A DNA stretch of 64,000 bases from Streptomyces sp. CB02366 (GCF_001905905.1 NZ_LIVT01000006.1:361723-425722); one strand, 5' to 3'. Positions 24,329-33,271 are shown, numbered from the stretch's first letter. Program-made: numbers and translations. Notes: generated from the sequence alone by a model not told the origin.

Positions 24329-25293
24329 ACGCCACCCTCCTCGCCGTCGCGCTCTCCCTCGTCTCGGCCGGCGCCTACGCGGCCGCCGCCGTGGCCCAGT
24401 CGCGGCTGGCCGGCCGCACCGACCCCGCCACCGGATTCCTGCGGATGCTCCGCCGGGGAGCCTGGTGGTCGGCGGTCGGTCTCAACGCCGCCGGAGCGCT
24501 GCTGCACGTAGCCGCCCTCAACTACGGTCCGCTGACCCTGGTCCAGCCGCTCGGTGCGCTCACCCTCGTGGTCGCCGTCCCGCTCGGGGCGCGCGCCGCC
24601 GGACGCCGGGTCGGCCGCGTCGAGTGGCGGGGCACCGCCCTGACCCTGCTCGGTCTCGGCGCGCTGCTCCTGACCGCGGGCGGCTCCGCCCCGCACGACA
24701 CCCTCACCCTCCCCGAAGCGCTCGGTGTGGGCGCGGCGACCATGGCGGTCGTCGCCGGACTCGGCAGACCCGGGGTCCGCCCGGGGCTACGGCACGCGGC
24801 GGCCTCCGGGATCACCTCCGGCGTCGCCTCCGCCCTCACCCAGACGCTCACCGTCGCCGTCACCGACCACTCCGGCGGCCCGCTGTTCAGCTGGCGGCTG
24901 CTGACGGTCGCCCTGCTCGTGTCGGCCTTCGCGATGGGCGGTCTGCTGCTGTCCCAGACCGCCTACCGGGGCGGGCTCGGCGCCCCGCTCGCCGTGGTCA
25001 CCCTCGCCAATCCGGTCGCCGCCGCCGCGATCGGCCTGGTCCTGCTCGGCGAGCGCCTCCAGGGCGGTCCGGTCAGCCTGGCGCTCGCCCTCCTCGGCGC
25101 AGCGGCGGCCGTGCGAGGAGTGGTCCTCCTCAGCCGGGCCCAGGCGCGGGGAACAGAGCCGGACGATGCGCCCCGGGACCCCGCCCCGGTGGACCGGCCC
25201 TCCTCCCGGGCGGTCATCCGCAGCCCCCGGCGCGCGGACACCGCGACGCCGCAGCCCGTTCCCGACCCCGTTCCCGCGCACGCCGGCGGCTGA
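24325..25293 (+). CDS. DMT/EamA-type small-molecule transporter
   Basis: A 322-residue integral membrane protein with about nine or ten helices of the drug/metabolite transporter type. ALNYGPLTLVQPLGALTLVV closes the first repeat, and TLANPVAAAAIGLVLLGERL is the conserved end of the second. A hydrophilic Pro/Arg-rich C-terminal tail of about 55 residues follows. The ATG overlaps the PAP2 stop (ATGA), so the two are co-translated. It may move the lipid or metabolite made by the phosphatase, or an unrelated metabolite; the sequence does not say. Confidence 0.83.
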   Translation: MNATLLAVALSLVSAGAYAAAAVAQSRLAGRTDPATGFLRMLRRGAWWSAVGLNAAGALLHVAALNYGPLTLVQPLGALTLVVAVPLGARAAGRRVGRVEWRGTALTLLGLGALLLTAGGSAPHDTLTLPEALGVGAATMAVVAGLGRPGVRPGLRHAAASGITSGVASALTQTLTVAVTDHSGGPLFSWRLLTVALLVSAFAMGGLLLSQTAYRGGLGAPLAVVTLANPVAAAAIGLVLLGERLQGGPVSLALALLGAAAAVRGVVLLSRAQARGTEPDDAPRDPAPVDRPSSRAVIRSPRRADTATPQPVPDPVPAHAGG

Positions 25294-25318
25294 CCGGGGG
25301 AGGGGACGCCCGGCGGGC

Positions 25319-25343
25319 CGGTGCGCGCCCCCTGCGCGCACCG
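25319..25343. terminator. Terminator between convergent EamA and PadR genes
   Basis: Perfect 10-bp arms CGGTGCGCGC (25319-25328) and GCGCGCACCG (25334-25343), 5-nt loop. Confidence 0.7.
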
Positions 25344-25371
25344 CTCGGGCGGAGGCCGCCCCGGGGCCCGC

Positions 25372-25902
25372 TCAGCCGTCCAGATCGGCGATGGCCCGGG
25401 TCAGCCAGCCGGTCCAGAACGTCTCCAGATCGATGCCGCCCCGCAGCACCAGGTGCCGCAGCCGCCCCTCGTCGGTCGTCGGCGCGGGGGTGAAGTCCCG
25501 CTGCTCGATCTCCCGGTACTCCGCCAGCTGGCTCTCGTGCAGCGCCAGGTGGCGGCGCAGCTCAGCGCCCATGCCGTCCGCCCCGACGACCGCCGCCGCC
25601 CGCATCCGCAGCAGCAGCGGATCGCGGACGGGTCTGGGGTCCTCGGGAAGCGCCACCCATGCCGCCAGCTCCTCGCGGCCGGCGGGCAGCACCTCGTACT
25701 CCTTCTTCTGGCCCCGGGCCGGCGCCGCCGCGGGCAGCGCCCTGATCCGCCCGGCCTGTTCCAGTTTTCCGAGCTCGCGATAGATCTGCTGGTGGGTCGA
25801 GGACCAGAAGTAGCCGATCGACCGGTCGAACCTGCGGGTCAGCTCCAGGCCCGAGGACGGCTTCTCCAGCAGGGCGGTGAGGATCGCGTGCGGCAGTGAC
25901 AT
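25372..25902 (-). CDS. PadR-family transcriptional regulator
   Basis: A 176-residue PadR protein. The N-terminal winged helix is SLPHAILTALLEKPSSGLEL, then GYFWSSTHQQIYRELGKLE. A C-terminal dimerisation helical domain of the vinculin-like type follows. ATG 25902 (start MSLPHAIL) fits the family; an ATG nine bases earlier is also possible. It follows the dienoyl-CoA reductase gene in the same direction with a 64-bp gap, so the two probably form an operon, and the palindrome upstream of the reductase is a candidate target. Effector unknown. Confidence 0.88.
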   Translation of the reverse strand: MSLPHAILTALLEKPSSGLELTRRFDRSIGYFWSSTHQQIYRELGKLEQAGRIRALPAAAPARGQKKEYEVLPAGREELAAWVALPEDPRPVRDPLLLRMRAAAVVGADGMGAELRRHLALHESQLAEYREIEQRDFTPAPTTDEGRLRHLVLRGGIDLETFWTGWLTRAIADLDG

Positions 25903-25966
25903 GGGGTGCATCCTAAGGACGTCCGGGGCGGGGCGGCGGGCCCGTCGCCCCGGCCGCCGGGGGCGG

Positions 25967-27994
25967 TCAGAGCGTGGCGGCCAGCTCCGTGCCCTGGCGT
26001 ATCGCCCGCTTCGCGTCCAGCTCGGCCGCCACGTCCGCCCCGCCGATCAGATGGACCGGAACGGTCCCCGCGCGCAGTTCCTCGTACAGCTCGCGGCGCG
26101 GTTCCTGGCCCGCGCACAGCACCACCGTGTCGACCGGCAGCACCCGGCGCTCCCCGTCGACGGTGAGGTGGAGGCCCTCGTCGTCGATGAGGTCGTAGGA
26201 GGCCCCGGCGATCATCTCGACGCCCCGGTGGCGCAGTTCGGTGCGGTGGATCCAGCCCGTGGTCTTACCGAGGCCGGCGCCGACCTTGGTGGCCCTGCGC
26301 TGGACCAGGTGGACCGTGCGCGGCGACTCGGGACGCTCGGGAGCGCGCAGTCCGCCGCGCTCCGCGTAGGCGGTGTCGACGCCCCACTGCCGGAAGAACG
26401 CGTCCGCGTCCAGGCTCGCCGCGTCGCCGCCGTCGGTCAGGAACTCCGCGACGTCGAAGCCGATGCCGCCCGCGCCGATGATCGCGACCCGGTCGCCGAC
26501 CGGCGTCCCGTCCCGCAGCACGTCCAGGTAGCTGACGACGTTCGGGTGGTCCGTGCCGGGGATCGCCGGGGTGCGCGGCTCGACGCCGGTGGCGAGCACG
26601 ATCTCGTCGAAGCCGTCCAGCGAACCGGCGTCCGCCCGTGCGCCCAGCCGGACGTCGACCTCCAGCTCGGACAACCGCGTGCGGAAGTAGCGCAGCGTCT
26701 CGTCGAACTCCTCCTTGCCGGGCACCCGGCGCGCCACGTTCAGCTGCCCGCCGATCTCCTCCGCCGTGTCGAACAGGGTCACCGCGTGCCCCCGCTCGGC
26801 CGCCGTCACCGAGCAGGCGAGGCCCGCCGGACCGGCCCCGACCACGGCGACGCGCTTACGGGTACGGGTCGGGCTCAGCACCAGCTCGGTCTCGTGGCAG
26901 GCGCGCGGATTGACCAGGCAGGAGGTGATCTTGAGGCTGAAGACGTGGTCCAGACACGCCTGGTTGCAGCCGATGCAGGTGTTGATGGCGTCCGCCCGGT
27001 CCGCCGCCGCCTTCGCGACGAACTCCGGGTCGGCCAGGAAGGGGCGGGCCATCGAGACCATGTCGGCCCGGCCCGAGGCGAGGATCTCCTCCGCGACCTC
27101 GGGGGTGTTGATGCGGTTGCTCGTCACCAGCGGTACGGAGACCGCCCCTCGCACCTTCTCGGTCACCCAGCTGAACGCGCCGCGCGGCACTGAGGTGGCG
27201 ATGGTCGGGATGCGCGCCTCGTGCCACCCGATGCCGGTGTTGATGATGGTCGCGCCCGCCGCCTCGATCTCCTTCGCGAGCGTGACGACCTCCTCCAGCG
27301 TGGAGCCGCCCGGCACCAGGTCCAGCATGGAGAGCCGGTAGATGAGGATGAAGTCGCCACCGACCCGCTCACGGACCCGGCGCACGATCTCCACGGGGAA
27401 CCGGATGCGGTTCTCGTACGAACCGCCCCAGCGGTCGGTGCGGTGGTTGGTCGCGGAGACGATGAACTCGTTGATCAGATAGCCCTCGGAGCCCATGATC
27501 TCGACCCCGTCGTACCCGGCCCGGCGTGCCAGCTCCGCCGCGCGGACGAACTCCTCGATGGTCTCCTCGACCTGTTCGCCGGTCAGGGCGTTCGGGGTGA
27601 ACCCGCTGATGGGGGCCTTGAGCGCGCTCGGAGCGACCAGGTCGGGGTGGTGGGCGTACCGGCCGAAGTGCAGGATCTGCATCGCGATCCGTCCGCCCGC
27701 CGCGTGTACCGCCGAGGTGATCTCCCGGTGCTGCTCGGCCTCCGCCCCGGTCGTCATCTTGGCGCCGCCGGGGAAGGAGCAGCCCCGCTCGCTGGGGGCG
27801 ATGCCCCCGGTGACGATCAGGCCGACACCGCCCCGGGCGCGCTCGGCGTAGAACGCGGCCATCCGCTCGAAGCCGCGCTCGGCCTCTTCCAGGCCGATGT
27901 GCATCGAGCCCATGAGCACCCGGTTGGGGAGGGTGGTGAACCCCAGGTCCAGCGGGCTCAGCAGATTCGGATACGGGGTCAGGGGGGCACTCAT
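25967..27994 (-). CDS. fadH: NADPH-dependent 2,4-dienoyl-CoA reductase
   Basis: A 675-residue flavo-iron-sulfur enzyme, matching the ~670-residue FadH family. An old-yellow-enzyme TIM barrel (residues 1-330) binds FMN. The cluster ligands are CIGCNQAC (Cys340, Cys343, Cys347) plus a Cys about 12 residues later. FAD- and NADPH-binding Rossmann loops are VAVVGAGPAGLACSV and VAIIGAGGIGFDVAEFL. It reduces 2,4-dienoyl-CoA during breakdown of unsaturated fatty acids. Some members act on other enones, so the exact substrate is open. ATG 27994 has GGAGGAG upstream. A palindromic operator lies 53-73 bases before the start. Confidence 0.92.
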   Translation of the reverse strand: MSAPLTPYPNLLSPLDLGFTTLPNRVLMGSMHIGLEEAERGFERMAAFYAERARGGVGLIVTGGIAPSERGCSFPGGAKMTTGAEAEQHREITSAVHAAGGRIAMQILHFGRYAHHPDLVAPSALKAPISGFTPNALTGEQVEETIEEFVRAAELARRAGYDGVEIMGSEGYLINEFIVSATNHRTDRWGGSYENRIRFPVEIVRRVRERVGGDFILIYRLSMLDLVPGGSTLEEVVTLAKEIEAAGATIINTGIGWHEARIPTIATSVPRGAFSWVTEKVRGAVSVPLVTSNRINTPEVAEEILASGRADMVSMARPFLADPEFVAKAAADRADAINTCIGCNQACLDHVFSLKITSCLVNPRACHETELVLSPTRTRKRVAVVGAGPAGLACSVTAAERGHAVTLFDTAEEIGGQLNVARRVPGKEEFDETLRYFRTRLSELEVDVRLGARADAGSLDGFDEIVLATGVEPRTPAIPGTDHPNVVSYLDVLRDGTPVGDRVAIIGAGGIGFDVAEFLTDGGDAASLDADAFFRQWGVDTAYAERGGLRAPERPESPRTVHLVQRRATKVGAGLGKTTGWIHRTELRHRGVEMIAGASYDLIDDEGLHLTVDGERRVLPVDTVVLCAGQEPRRELYEELRAGTVPVHLIGGADVAAELDAKRAIRQGTELAATL

Positions 27995-28047
27995 GGGGTC
28001 TCCTCCGCACAGGGTCGTCGGGACAGTTGTAGACCACCGCCCCATTC

Positions 28048-28067
28048 TTGTGCAACAAGTTGCACAA
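28048..28067. promoter_or_regulatory. Perfect palindrome, candidate operator for the fadH-padR unit
   Basis: TTGTGCAAC-AA-GTTGCACAA: 9-bp perfect arms with a 2-bp centre. It lies between divergent fadH and the DoxX gene. It is A/T-richer than its surroundings and is in the right place to block the fadH promoter. The downstream PadR protein is the nearest regulator candidate; the motif is not a typical ATGT/ACAT PadR box, so this is inference. Confidence 0.6.
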
Positions 28068-28210
28068 TGATCTGCGTCGCACCGGCGCCCCCGAAGCCCT
28101 TGGGCTGTCCCGCTCGTTCCCCGCACGGCGCAATCGGCCGTGCCCGGTCGGCGACCGCCGACGAGAGTGGGACCCGTACCGCACGTACGCCCTCCATCCC
28201 GGGAGTCCCC

Positions 28211-28738
28211 ATGGTCTGCGTCAATCGGCGTGATCTCGGCCTGCTCGCCCTGCGCGTCGGCACCGGCGCGGTCCTCGCCGCCCACGGCGGCCAGAAGCTG
28301 GCCGGCTGGTTCGGCGGCGGAGGCATCCAGGGCACCACGGCCGCGATGGAGGCGATGGGCTTCCATCCGCCCAAGCACAGCGCGGTGGCCGCCGGGCTCG
28401 GCGAGGCGGGCGGCGGCGCCCTGCTGGCGCTGGGCCTCGCCACTCCGGCGGCGGGCGCGGCGGCGGCCGGGGCGATGGCCGGAGCGGTGGCCGTGCACGC
28501 CCCGGCGGGGTTCTTCGCCCAGGGAGGCGGCTACGAGTACCCGGCCTTCCTCGGCTTCACCGCCGCCGCCATCGGCCTGATCGGTCCCGGCCGCTACTCC
28601 GTGGACCACGCCACCCGCCATGTCTTCGACCGCCCCTGGACGGTCGCCCTGGCCTTCGCGGGCGCCGCCGTCGCGGCCGCCGCGGTGGTCGGCAAACGCG
28701 CGAAGGGGCAGGCCGAGCGGGAGCCGGAGGAGTTCTGA
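28211..28738 (+). CDS. DoxX-family membrane protein
   Basis: A 175-residue protein with four transmembrane helices. The DoxX signature LGLLALRVGTGAVLAAHGGQ and KLAGWFGGGGIQG is at residues 8-41, followed by GFHPPKHSAVAAGLGEAGGG. DoxX proteins are linked to thiol/redox balance at the membrane. The ATG has GGGAG upstream at short spacing. It is divergent from fadH across the palindrome and may share its control. The C-terminal tail is charged. Confidence 0.85.
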   Translation: MVCVNRRDLGLLALRVGTGAVLAAHGGQKLAGWFGGGGIQGTTAAMEAMGFHPPKHSAVAAGLGEAGGGALLALGLATPAAGAAAAGAMAGAVAVHAPAGFFAQGGGYEYPAFLGFTAAAIGLIGPGRYSVDHATRHVFDRPWTVALAFAGAAVAAAAVVGKRAKGQAEREPEEF

Positions 28739-28765
28739 CCCCGGCCGCTCGGTCCGCCCCTTCGC

Positions 28766-28788
28766 CCGGGGCCTCTACCGGGCCCCGG
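28766..28788. terminator. Hairpin at the convergent DoxX/MMPL ends
   Basis: Arms CCGGGGCC (28766-28773) and GGCCCCGG (28781-28788). The MMPL stop codon lies in the 7-nt loop. Confidence 0.5.
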
Positions 28789-30901
28789 CGGCCCCGGACT
28801 CCGCACCCGGCGGGGTGCCCGCGTCCTGGCGGCTGAGCGCCCCGGGCCACCACGCCTTCGGTCCGATGTCCCGCACCAGCGCCGGGACCAGGAGCGAGCG
28901 GACCACCAGCGTGTCCAGCAGGACGCCGAAGGCCACGATGAACGCGATCTGGAGCAGGAACGCCAGCGGGATCACGCCCAGCGCCGCGAAGGTGGCCGCC
29001 AGGACGACGCCCGCCGAGGTGATCACCCCGCCGGTGGTGGTGAGCCCGCGCAGGATGCCCTCCCGGACCCCGTGCCGCAGCGACTCCTCCCGGACCCGGG
29101 ACATCAGGAAGATGTTGTAGTCGACGCCCAGGGCGACCAGGAACACGAACCCGTACAGCGGAACCGACGAATCCGTGCCGGTGAAGCCGAACACATGGGT
29201 GAAGACCAGGGAGGAGATGCCGAGGGTGGCGAGGAAGTTCAACGCCACGGTCGCCACCAGCAGCACCGGCATCAGCAGCGCCCGCAGCAGGAAGACCAGG
29301 ATCACCAGGATGATCGCCAGCACCACCGGGACGATCAGCATGCGGTCGTCCTCGGCTGTCCGCTGGGTGTCGTACTGCTGCGCGGTGTAGCCCCCGACCA
29401 GGGCGTCCGATCCGGGCACCGCGTGGACGGCGGTGCGCAGCGCGGCCACCGCCTCCTTGGCGCCGTCGCTGTCGGCCGCGTCCTCGAGGGTCGCGTCGAT
29501 CCGGACCCTGCCGTCGACGACGAGGGGTTCGCCGCCCGGCCGCCCGCTCGCGCTCACCGGGGCGGCCGAGGCCACCCCCTCGGTGCGTTCGGCGGCCTCG
29601 GTGACCTCGGCCAGGCGGTCGGCCGACGCGATGATCACCGCCGGGTTGCCGGAGCCGCCGGGGAAGTGCTCGCCCAGCGTCTTCTGGGCGGCCACGGACG
29701 GCGCGTCGTTGACGAAGATCTCGTCCAGCGGCACGCCCTTCGAGGTGAGCGTGGGGGCGAACGCGGCGCAGGCGATCAGGGCCGCCAGGGTGATCGCCCA
29801 GACCTTGCGGGGCGCCCGGTCGACGAGTGCCGCGACCTTGTGCCAGACGCCGCCGCCCGACGCCTTCTCCCCGGCGGGCCCGGGCTTCGCCGGCCAGTAC
29901 GCCTTCCGGCCCAGCAGCACCAGGGCGGCGGGCAGGAAGGTGAGAGCGCTCAGGACCGAGCAGACGATGCCGATCGCACCCACCGGACCGAGCGCCCGGT
30001 TGTTGGTGAGGTCGCTGAGCAGCAGGGCGAGCAGACCCGCCGCGACCGTCGCGGCGCTCGCGGTGATCGGGCCGAAGGACTCGCGCAGCGCGACCCGCAT
30101 GGCGGCGAACCGGTCGCCGTGGACGGCCAGTTCCTCCCGGAACCGGGCGGTGAGCAGCAGCGCGTAGTCCGTCGCCGCGCCGATCACCAGGATCGACAGG
30201 ATGCCCTGCACCTGGCCGTCCACGCGCACCACGTCGTGGTCGGCGAGGACGTAGACGATCGCGCAGGCCAGGCCGAGGGCGAAGACCGCGCCGAGGATGA
30301 TGACGAAGGGCAGCAGCACGCTGCGGTAGACCAGCAGCAGGATCACGAGCACGGTGATCAGGGCGACCCCGAGCAACAGCCCGTCGATGCCGGCGAACGC
30401 GTCGGAGAGGTCCGCCTGACTGGCGGCCGGTCCCGCGAGCCGGACCGTCGTGCCGGAGACGGACGCGCCCGCCTTCTCGACCCGCTCCAGGACGGTCGGC
30501 AACTCGTCCCCGAGGTCGGGGCTCAGCTGCACGATGCCCTGGAGGGCCCGGCCGTCCTCGGAGGGCAGGGCGGGGGAGGGCCTTCCGACGACGCCCTCGC
30601 TCCCGGCGAGCGAGGCGAGGGCGTCGGTGGCCGCCTTTCGCTGGGCGTCGCCCATCGGGGCGTCCTGCTTCTCGGCGGTCCAGACGACGATGGCGGGGAC
30701 GGTCTCGTTCCGCTGGAACGCCTTCTGGGCGTCGATCACCTGTGTGGACTCGGCGTTCCGGGGCAGGAAAGCGGCCTGGTCGTTGGTGGCGACCTCGCCG
30801 AGCTTCCCGGCGTACGGGCCGAGCCCGCCGCCGACGCCGAGCCAGGCGATCAGCAGGACGACGGGGATGAGCCAGCGGAGCGGCCGTGCGGGGGTGGACA
30901 T
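28775..30901 (-). CDS. MMPL/RND-family transporter
   Basis: A 708-residue protein with the two-fold RND repeat. Each half has one helix, a large extracytoplasmic domain (about residues 35-185 and 385-545) and five further helices. The signature ILVIGAATDYALLLTARFRE occurs in helix 4 of the first half and VALGVDYNIFLMSRVREESL in the second, both with the Asp-Tyr proton-relay pair. It would export lipids, polyketides or drugs using the proton gradient. ATG 30901 follows GGGAGA. A MarR gene lies directly upstream in the same direction, and a short palindrome in the gap suggests MarR control. Confidence 0.93.
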   Translation of the reverse strand: MSTPARPLRWLIPVVLLIAWLGVGGGLGPYAGKLGEVATNDQAAFLPRNAESTQVIDAQKAFQRNETVPAIVVWTAEKQDAPMGDAQRKAATDALASLAGSEGVVGRPSPALPSEDGRALQGIVQLSPDLGDELPTVLERVEKAGASVSGTTVRLAGPAASQADLSDAFAGIDGLLLGVALITVLVILLLVYRSVLLPFVIILGAVFALGLACAIVYVLADHDVVRVDGQVQGILSILVIGAATDYALLLTARFREELAVHGDRFAAMRVALRESFGPITASAATVAAGLLALLLSDLTNNRALGPVGAIGIVCSVLSALTFLPAALVLLGRKAYWPAKPGPAGEKASGGGVWHKVAALVDRAPRKVWAITLAALIACAAFAPTLTSKGVPLDEIFVNDAPSVAAQKTLGEHFPGGSGNPAVIIASADRLAEVTEAAERTEGVASAAPVSASGRPGGEPLVVDGRVRIDATLEDAADSDGAKEAVAALRTAVHAVPGSDALVGGYTAQQYDTQRTAEDDRMLIVPVVLAIILVILVFLLRALLMPVLLVATVALNFLATLGISSLVFTHVFGFTGTDSSVPLYGFVFLVALGVDYNIFLMSRVREESLRHGVREGILRGLTTTGGVITSAGVVLAATFAALGVIPLAFLLQIAFIVAFGVLLDTLVVRSLLVPALVRDIGPKAWWPGALSRQDAGTPPGAESGAAGAR

Positions 30902-30941
30902 GGGTCTCCCGGGGGTGGGGGTAGCTCAGCGGTTAACAATC

Positions 30942-30952
30942 TCAATCATTGA
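30942..30952. promoter_or_regulatory. Candidate MarR operator upstream of the MMPL gene
   Basis: TCAAT-C-ATTGA, perfect 5-bp arms, within a 28-bp A/T-rich island (30933-30960) that stands out in this GC-rich DNA. It lies 41 bp upstream of the MMPL start, between marR-type and MMPL genes. The motif type (TTGA/TCAA half-sites) is common for MarR proteins. Confidence 0.6.
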
Positions 30953-31042
30953 AATACATTACGGGACGGTTCCTCGCTCGAACCGCACGGGGTGGCCGGG
31001 AGCGGGCCGCCCCCTCATGGACGCACCGCGCAGGGCCGGAAT

Positions 31043-31543
31043 TCAGCGACGCGCCGGGGGAAGGCCGGCCAGTTCCTCGTTCATCGCGGCGAGGAAGCGC
31101 AGGACGGTCGCCAGCTCCGGTTCGCTGAAACGCGCTCTGGCGCGCGCCGTGGCCTCGGCGAGCGGCATGAAGTAGTCGCGGGCGGCGGTGCGGGCGCTCG
31201 GCTCGTAGTGGACGTGCACCACCCGGCGGTCGGCGCTCTCCCGGGCGCGCCGGACGTGCCCCGCCCGCTCCAGCCGGTCCAGGCAGGCCGTCACCGCGCC
31301 GGAGGTGAGGCCCAGGTGCTCACGCAGCGCCCCCGGCGTCAGGGGCGAGGGGGCGTCGAGGATGGCGGCCAGCGCGCTCACGTCCGTGGGGTGGAGCTGC
31401 TGGTGCGCCGCGAAGCCGTGGGTCATCCGGTTGATCTCGCCGTTCATCCGGCGCAGCTCGACCGCGAACGCCTGGAGGTCGGCGAGCCCCGCCTCGGGTG
31501 GTGAGGCGGGGCTCCGGGGCGTTCGGTCGTCGGCGCTGGTCAC
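31043..31543 (-). CDS. MarR-family transcriptional regulator
   Basis: A 166-residue winged-helix regulator. The recognition region is LTPGALREHLGLTSGAVTAC followed by LDRLERAGHVRRARESADRR and VVHVHY, the classic MarR wing. The GTG start at 31541-31543 has GAAGG upstream. It sits 141 bp upstream of the MMPL exporter, same direction, with the A/T-rich palindrome between them. The likely role is repression of the exporter, relieved by a small molecule. Confidence 0.9.
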   Translation of the reverse strand: MTSADDRTPRSPASPPEAGLADLQAFAVELRRMNGEINRMTHGFAAHQQLHPTDVSALAAILDAPSPLTPGALREHLGLTSGAVTACLDRLERAGHVRRARESADRRVVHVHYEPSARTAARDYFMPLAEATARARARFSEPELATVLRFLAAMNEELAGLPPARR

Positions 31544-31624
31544 GCCTTCAGCGTATAGAACCTCCGCCCGCGGGCCGCGCCCGGACCGGGCCCGCGGCCT
31601 CGCGGGCGGGCGGATCCACGGACC

Positions 31625-32206
31625 TCAGGAGGACGGCGGCATGAGGACGGTGTCGACCAGGTTCACCGTGGCGTTGGCCGTCGGCACGTTGCCGCAGACG
31701 ATCTTCGCGGAGTCGTTGACCGTGAACTGGGAGCCCGAGCCCTTCGTCGTCAGGTCGCTGCCCTCCAGCGTCTTGAACGTGCCGTTCTCCATCTGCCGGG
31801 TCGTGACCTTCTCGCCCACCACGTGGTAGGTGAGCACCTTGGTGAGCTGGGCCTTGTTGCTGAGGAGCGCGTCCAGATCCGCCTTCGGGATCTTCTCGAA
31901 CGCGGCGTTGGTAGGCGCGAACACCGTGATGTCCTTCGCGTTGTTCAGGGTGTCCACCAGTCCCGCCTTCTTCACCGCGCTGACGAGGGTGGAGAGCTCC
32001 GGGTTGTTCGAGGCGGCGGTGGCCACCGGGTCCTTCGCCATCCCCTCCAGGCTGCCCGCGCCCTCCTTCGGTACGGAGGAGCAGGCGGGGCCGTACGGTT
32101 CGGCCGGCGCCCCGGCGTGGGCCTGCGGAGCGAAGAACGCCAGGGAGGCGGGGAGGGCGAGTGCGGCGGCGGCTGCGGCGGTGCGCTGCAGACGGGTGAT
32201 CGTCAT
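31625..32206 (-). CDS. Secreted fasciclin (FAS1) domain protein
   Basis: A 193-residue protein with a Sec signal peptide (basic start MTITRLQR, Ala/Leu-rich core, AQAHAG-like cleavage region near residue 32). One FAS1 domain spans about residues 58-192. The conserved FAS1 boxes are visible: ITVFAPTNAAFEKIP (H1) and LTYHVVGEKV (near H2). FAS1 domains mediate adhesion or bind small ligands. Because it is a single domain without an anchor, it is probably exported to the envelope or medium. ATG 32206 follows GGAGGAG. Divergent from the DUF1206 gene. Confidence 0.9.
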   Translation of the reverse strand: MTITRLQRTAAAAAALALPASLAFFAPQAHAGAPAEPYGPACSSVPKEGAGSLEGMAKDPVATAASNNPELSTLVSAVKKAGLVDTLNNAKDITVFAPTNAAFEKIPKADLDALLSNKAQLTKVLTYHVVGEKVTTRQMENGTFKTLEGSDLTTKGSGSQFTVNDSAKIVCGNVPTANATVNLVDTVLMPPSS

Positions 32207-32426
32207 GAGGTCTCCTCCGGATGTCCCTCGAGGCGAGCGAGGGAGGGTGGTCTCCGTCACTCCTACGTTCTCGTACTCCCGCCGAATCGGCCCGCCGCGT
32301 CGTTTCCGCGTCGAAAGGTCCTGCCGCGGGGAGCGGGAGCGGCGCCGGGCGTGGCGGGCGGCGGGCGGCGGAGGAGTTCCGGCCCGCTCGTGACATCGAA
32401 TGCCGGGGCGGGGGCAAGGGGATGAC

Positions 32427-33266
32427 ATGAATACCCGTTCAGTAGCAGCGCAGGGACGCGGTCACGCCCGAAGAGCCGCGAACAGCAAGGCGGTCGAGGC
32501 AGGCGCCCGCGCGGGGTTCGCCGCCCGCGGGGCGATCTACGTCCTCGTGGGCGCTCTCGCCCTGCAGATAGCGTTGTCCGGCGGCGGGAAACAGGCCGAC
32601 CGGGGCGGCGCGGTCGCCGAGATATCCGAGAAGCCCTTCGGCGCGGTCCTGCTGTGGGTGCTCGGGATCGCCCTGGTCGGGATGGCCCTGTGGAGGCTGT
32701 CGGAGGCACTGTTCGGCTCGGTGGGGCCGGACGGGCGCAAGCCCACGAAGCGGGCCATGGCGGCGGGCCGCTTCGTCTTCTACGGATTCGTCGCCTACTC
32801 CGTCCTGGCCTTCGCGGCGGGCGACACGAGCAGCGGCGGGGGCTCGTCCGACCAGCAGTCCCAGGACGTCACCGCCATGGCGCTCGGCTGGCCGGCCGGT
32901 CAGTGGATCGTCGGGATCGCCGGTGCCGGGGTGGCCTGCGCGGGGCTCTGGATCGCGGTCCGCGCGATGATGCGGAAGTACCGCAAGCACCTGAAGATGT
33001 CCACGATGTCCAAGCGGGTACGGCAGACGGTCGACTTCACCGGCGTCTTCGGCGGTACGGCGCGCGGCGTCGTCTTCGCCACCGCGGGCGGCTTCGCGGT
33101 GGCCGCCGCCATCGAGCACCAGGCCGACCGGACCAAGGGCATGGACGACACGCTGCGCTCCTTCGCCGACACCCCGGCGGGCCCGTGGCTGCTCGTGGTG
33201 ATCGCCCTCGGGCTCGTCGCCTTCGGCGTGTTCTCCTGGGCCAACGCCCGCTACCGCAAGGTCTGA
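32427..33266 (+). CDS. DUF1206 membrane protein
   Basis: A 279-residue protein with six predicted transmembrane helices in three pairs, each pair being one DUF1206 unit. The unit signatures are GFAARGAIYVLVGALALQIA (residues ~30-50), AAGRFVFYGFVAYSVLAFAA (~110-130) and FGGTARGVVFATAGGFAVAA (~210-230). Function of the family is unknown. ATG 32427 has AAGGGG upstream; an earlier in-frame ATG at 32400 has no such site. It is convergent with the DUF4383 gene, only 5 bp apart. Confidence 0.88.
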   Translation: MNTRSVAAQGRGHARRAANSKAVEAGARAGFAARGAIYVLVGALALQIALSGGGKQADRGGAVAEISEKPFGAVLLWVLGIALVGMALWRLSEALFGSVGPDGRKPTKRAMAAGRFVFYGFVAYSVLAFAAGDTSSGGGSSDQQSQDVTAMALGWPAGQWIVGIAGAGVACAGLWIAVRAMMRKYRKHLKMSTMSKRVRQTVDFTGVFGGTARGVVFATAGGFAVAAAIEHQADRTKGMDDTLRSFADTPAGPWLLVVIALGLVAFGVFSWANARYRKV

Positions 33267-33271
33267 GGGGC

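Noticed and set aside
30921..30990. tRNA-like start (GGTAGCTCAGCGGTTAA) upstream of the MMPL gene, with a GGTTCGAG-like element on the other strand
   Set aside because: No 7-bp acceptor stem, anticodon stem or T-arm can be formed in the right order. It overlaps the MarR-type site, so the likeness is chance.
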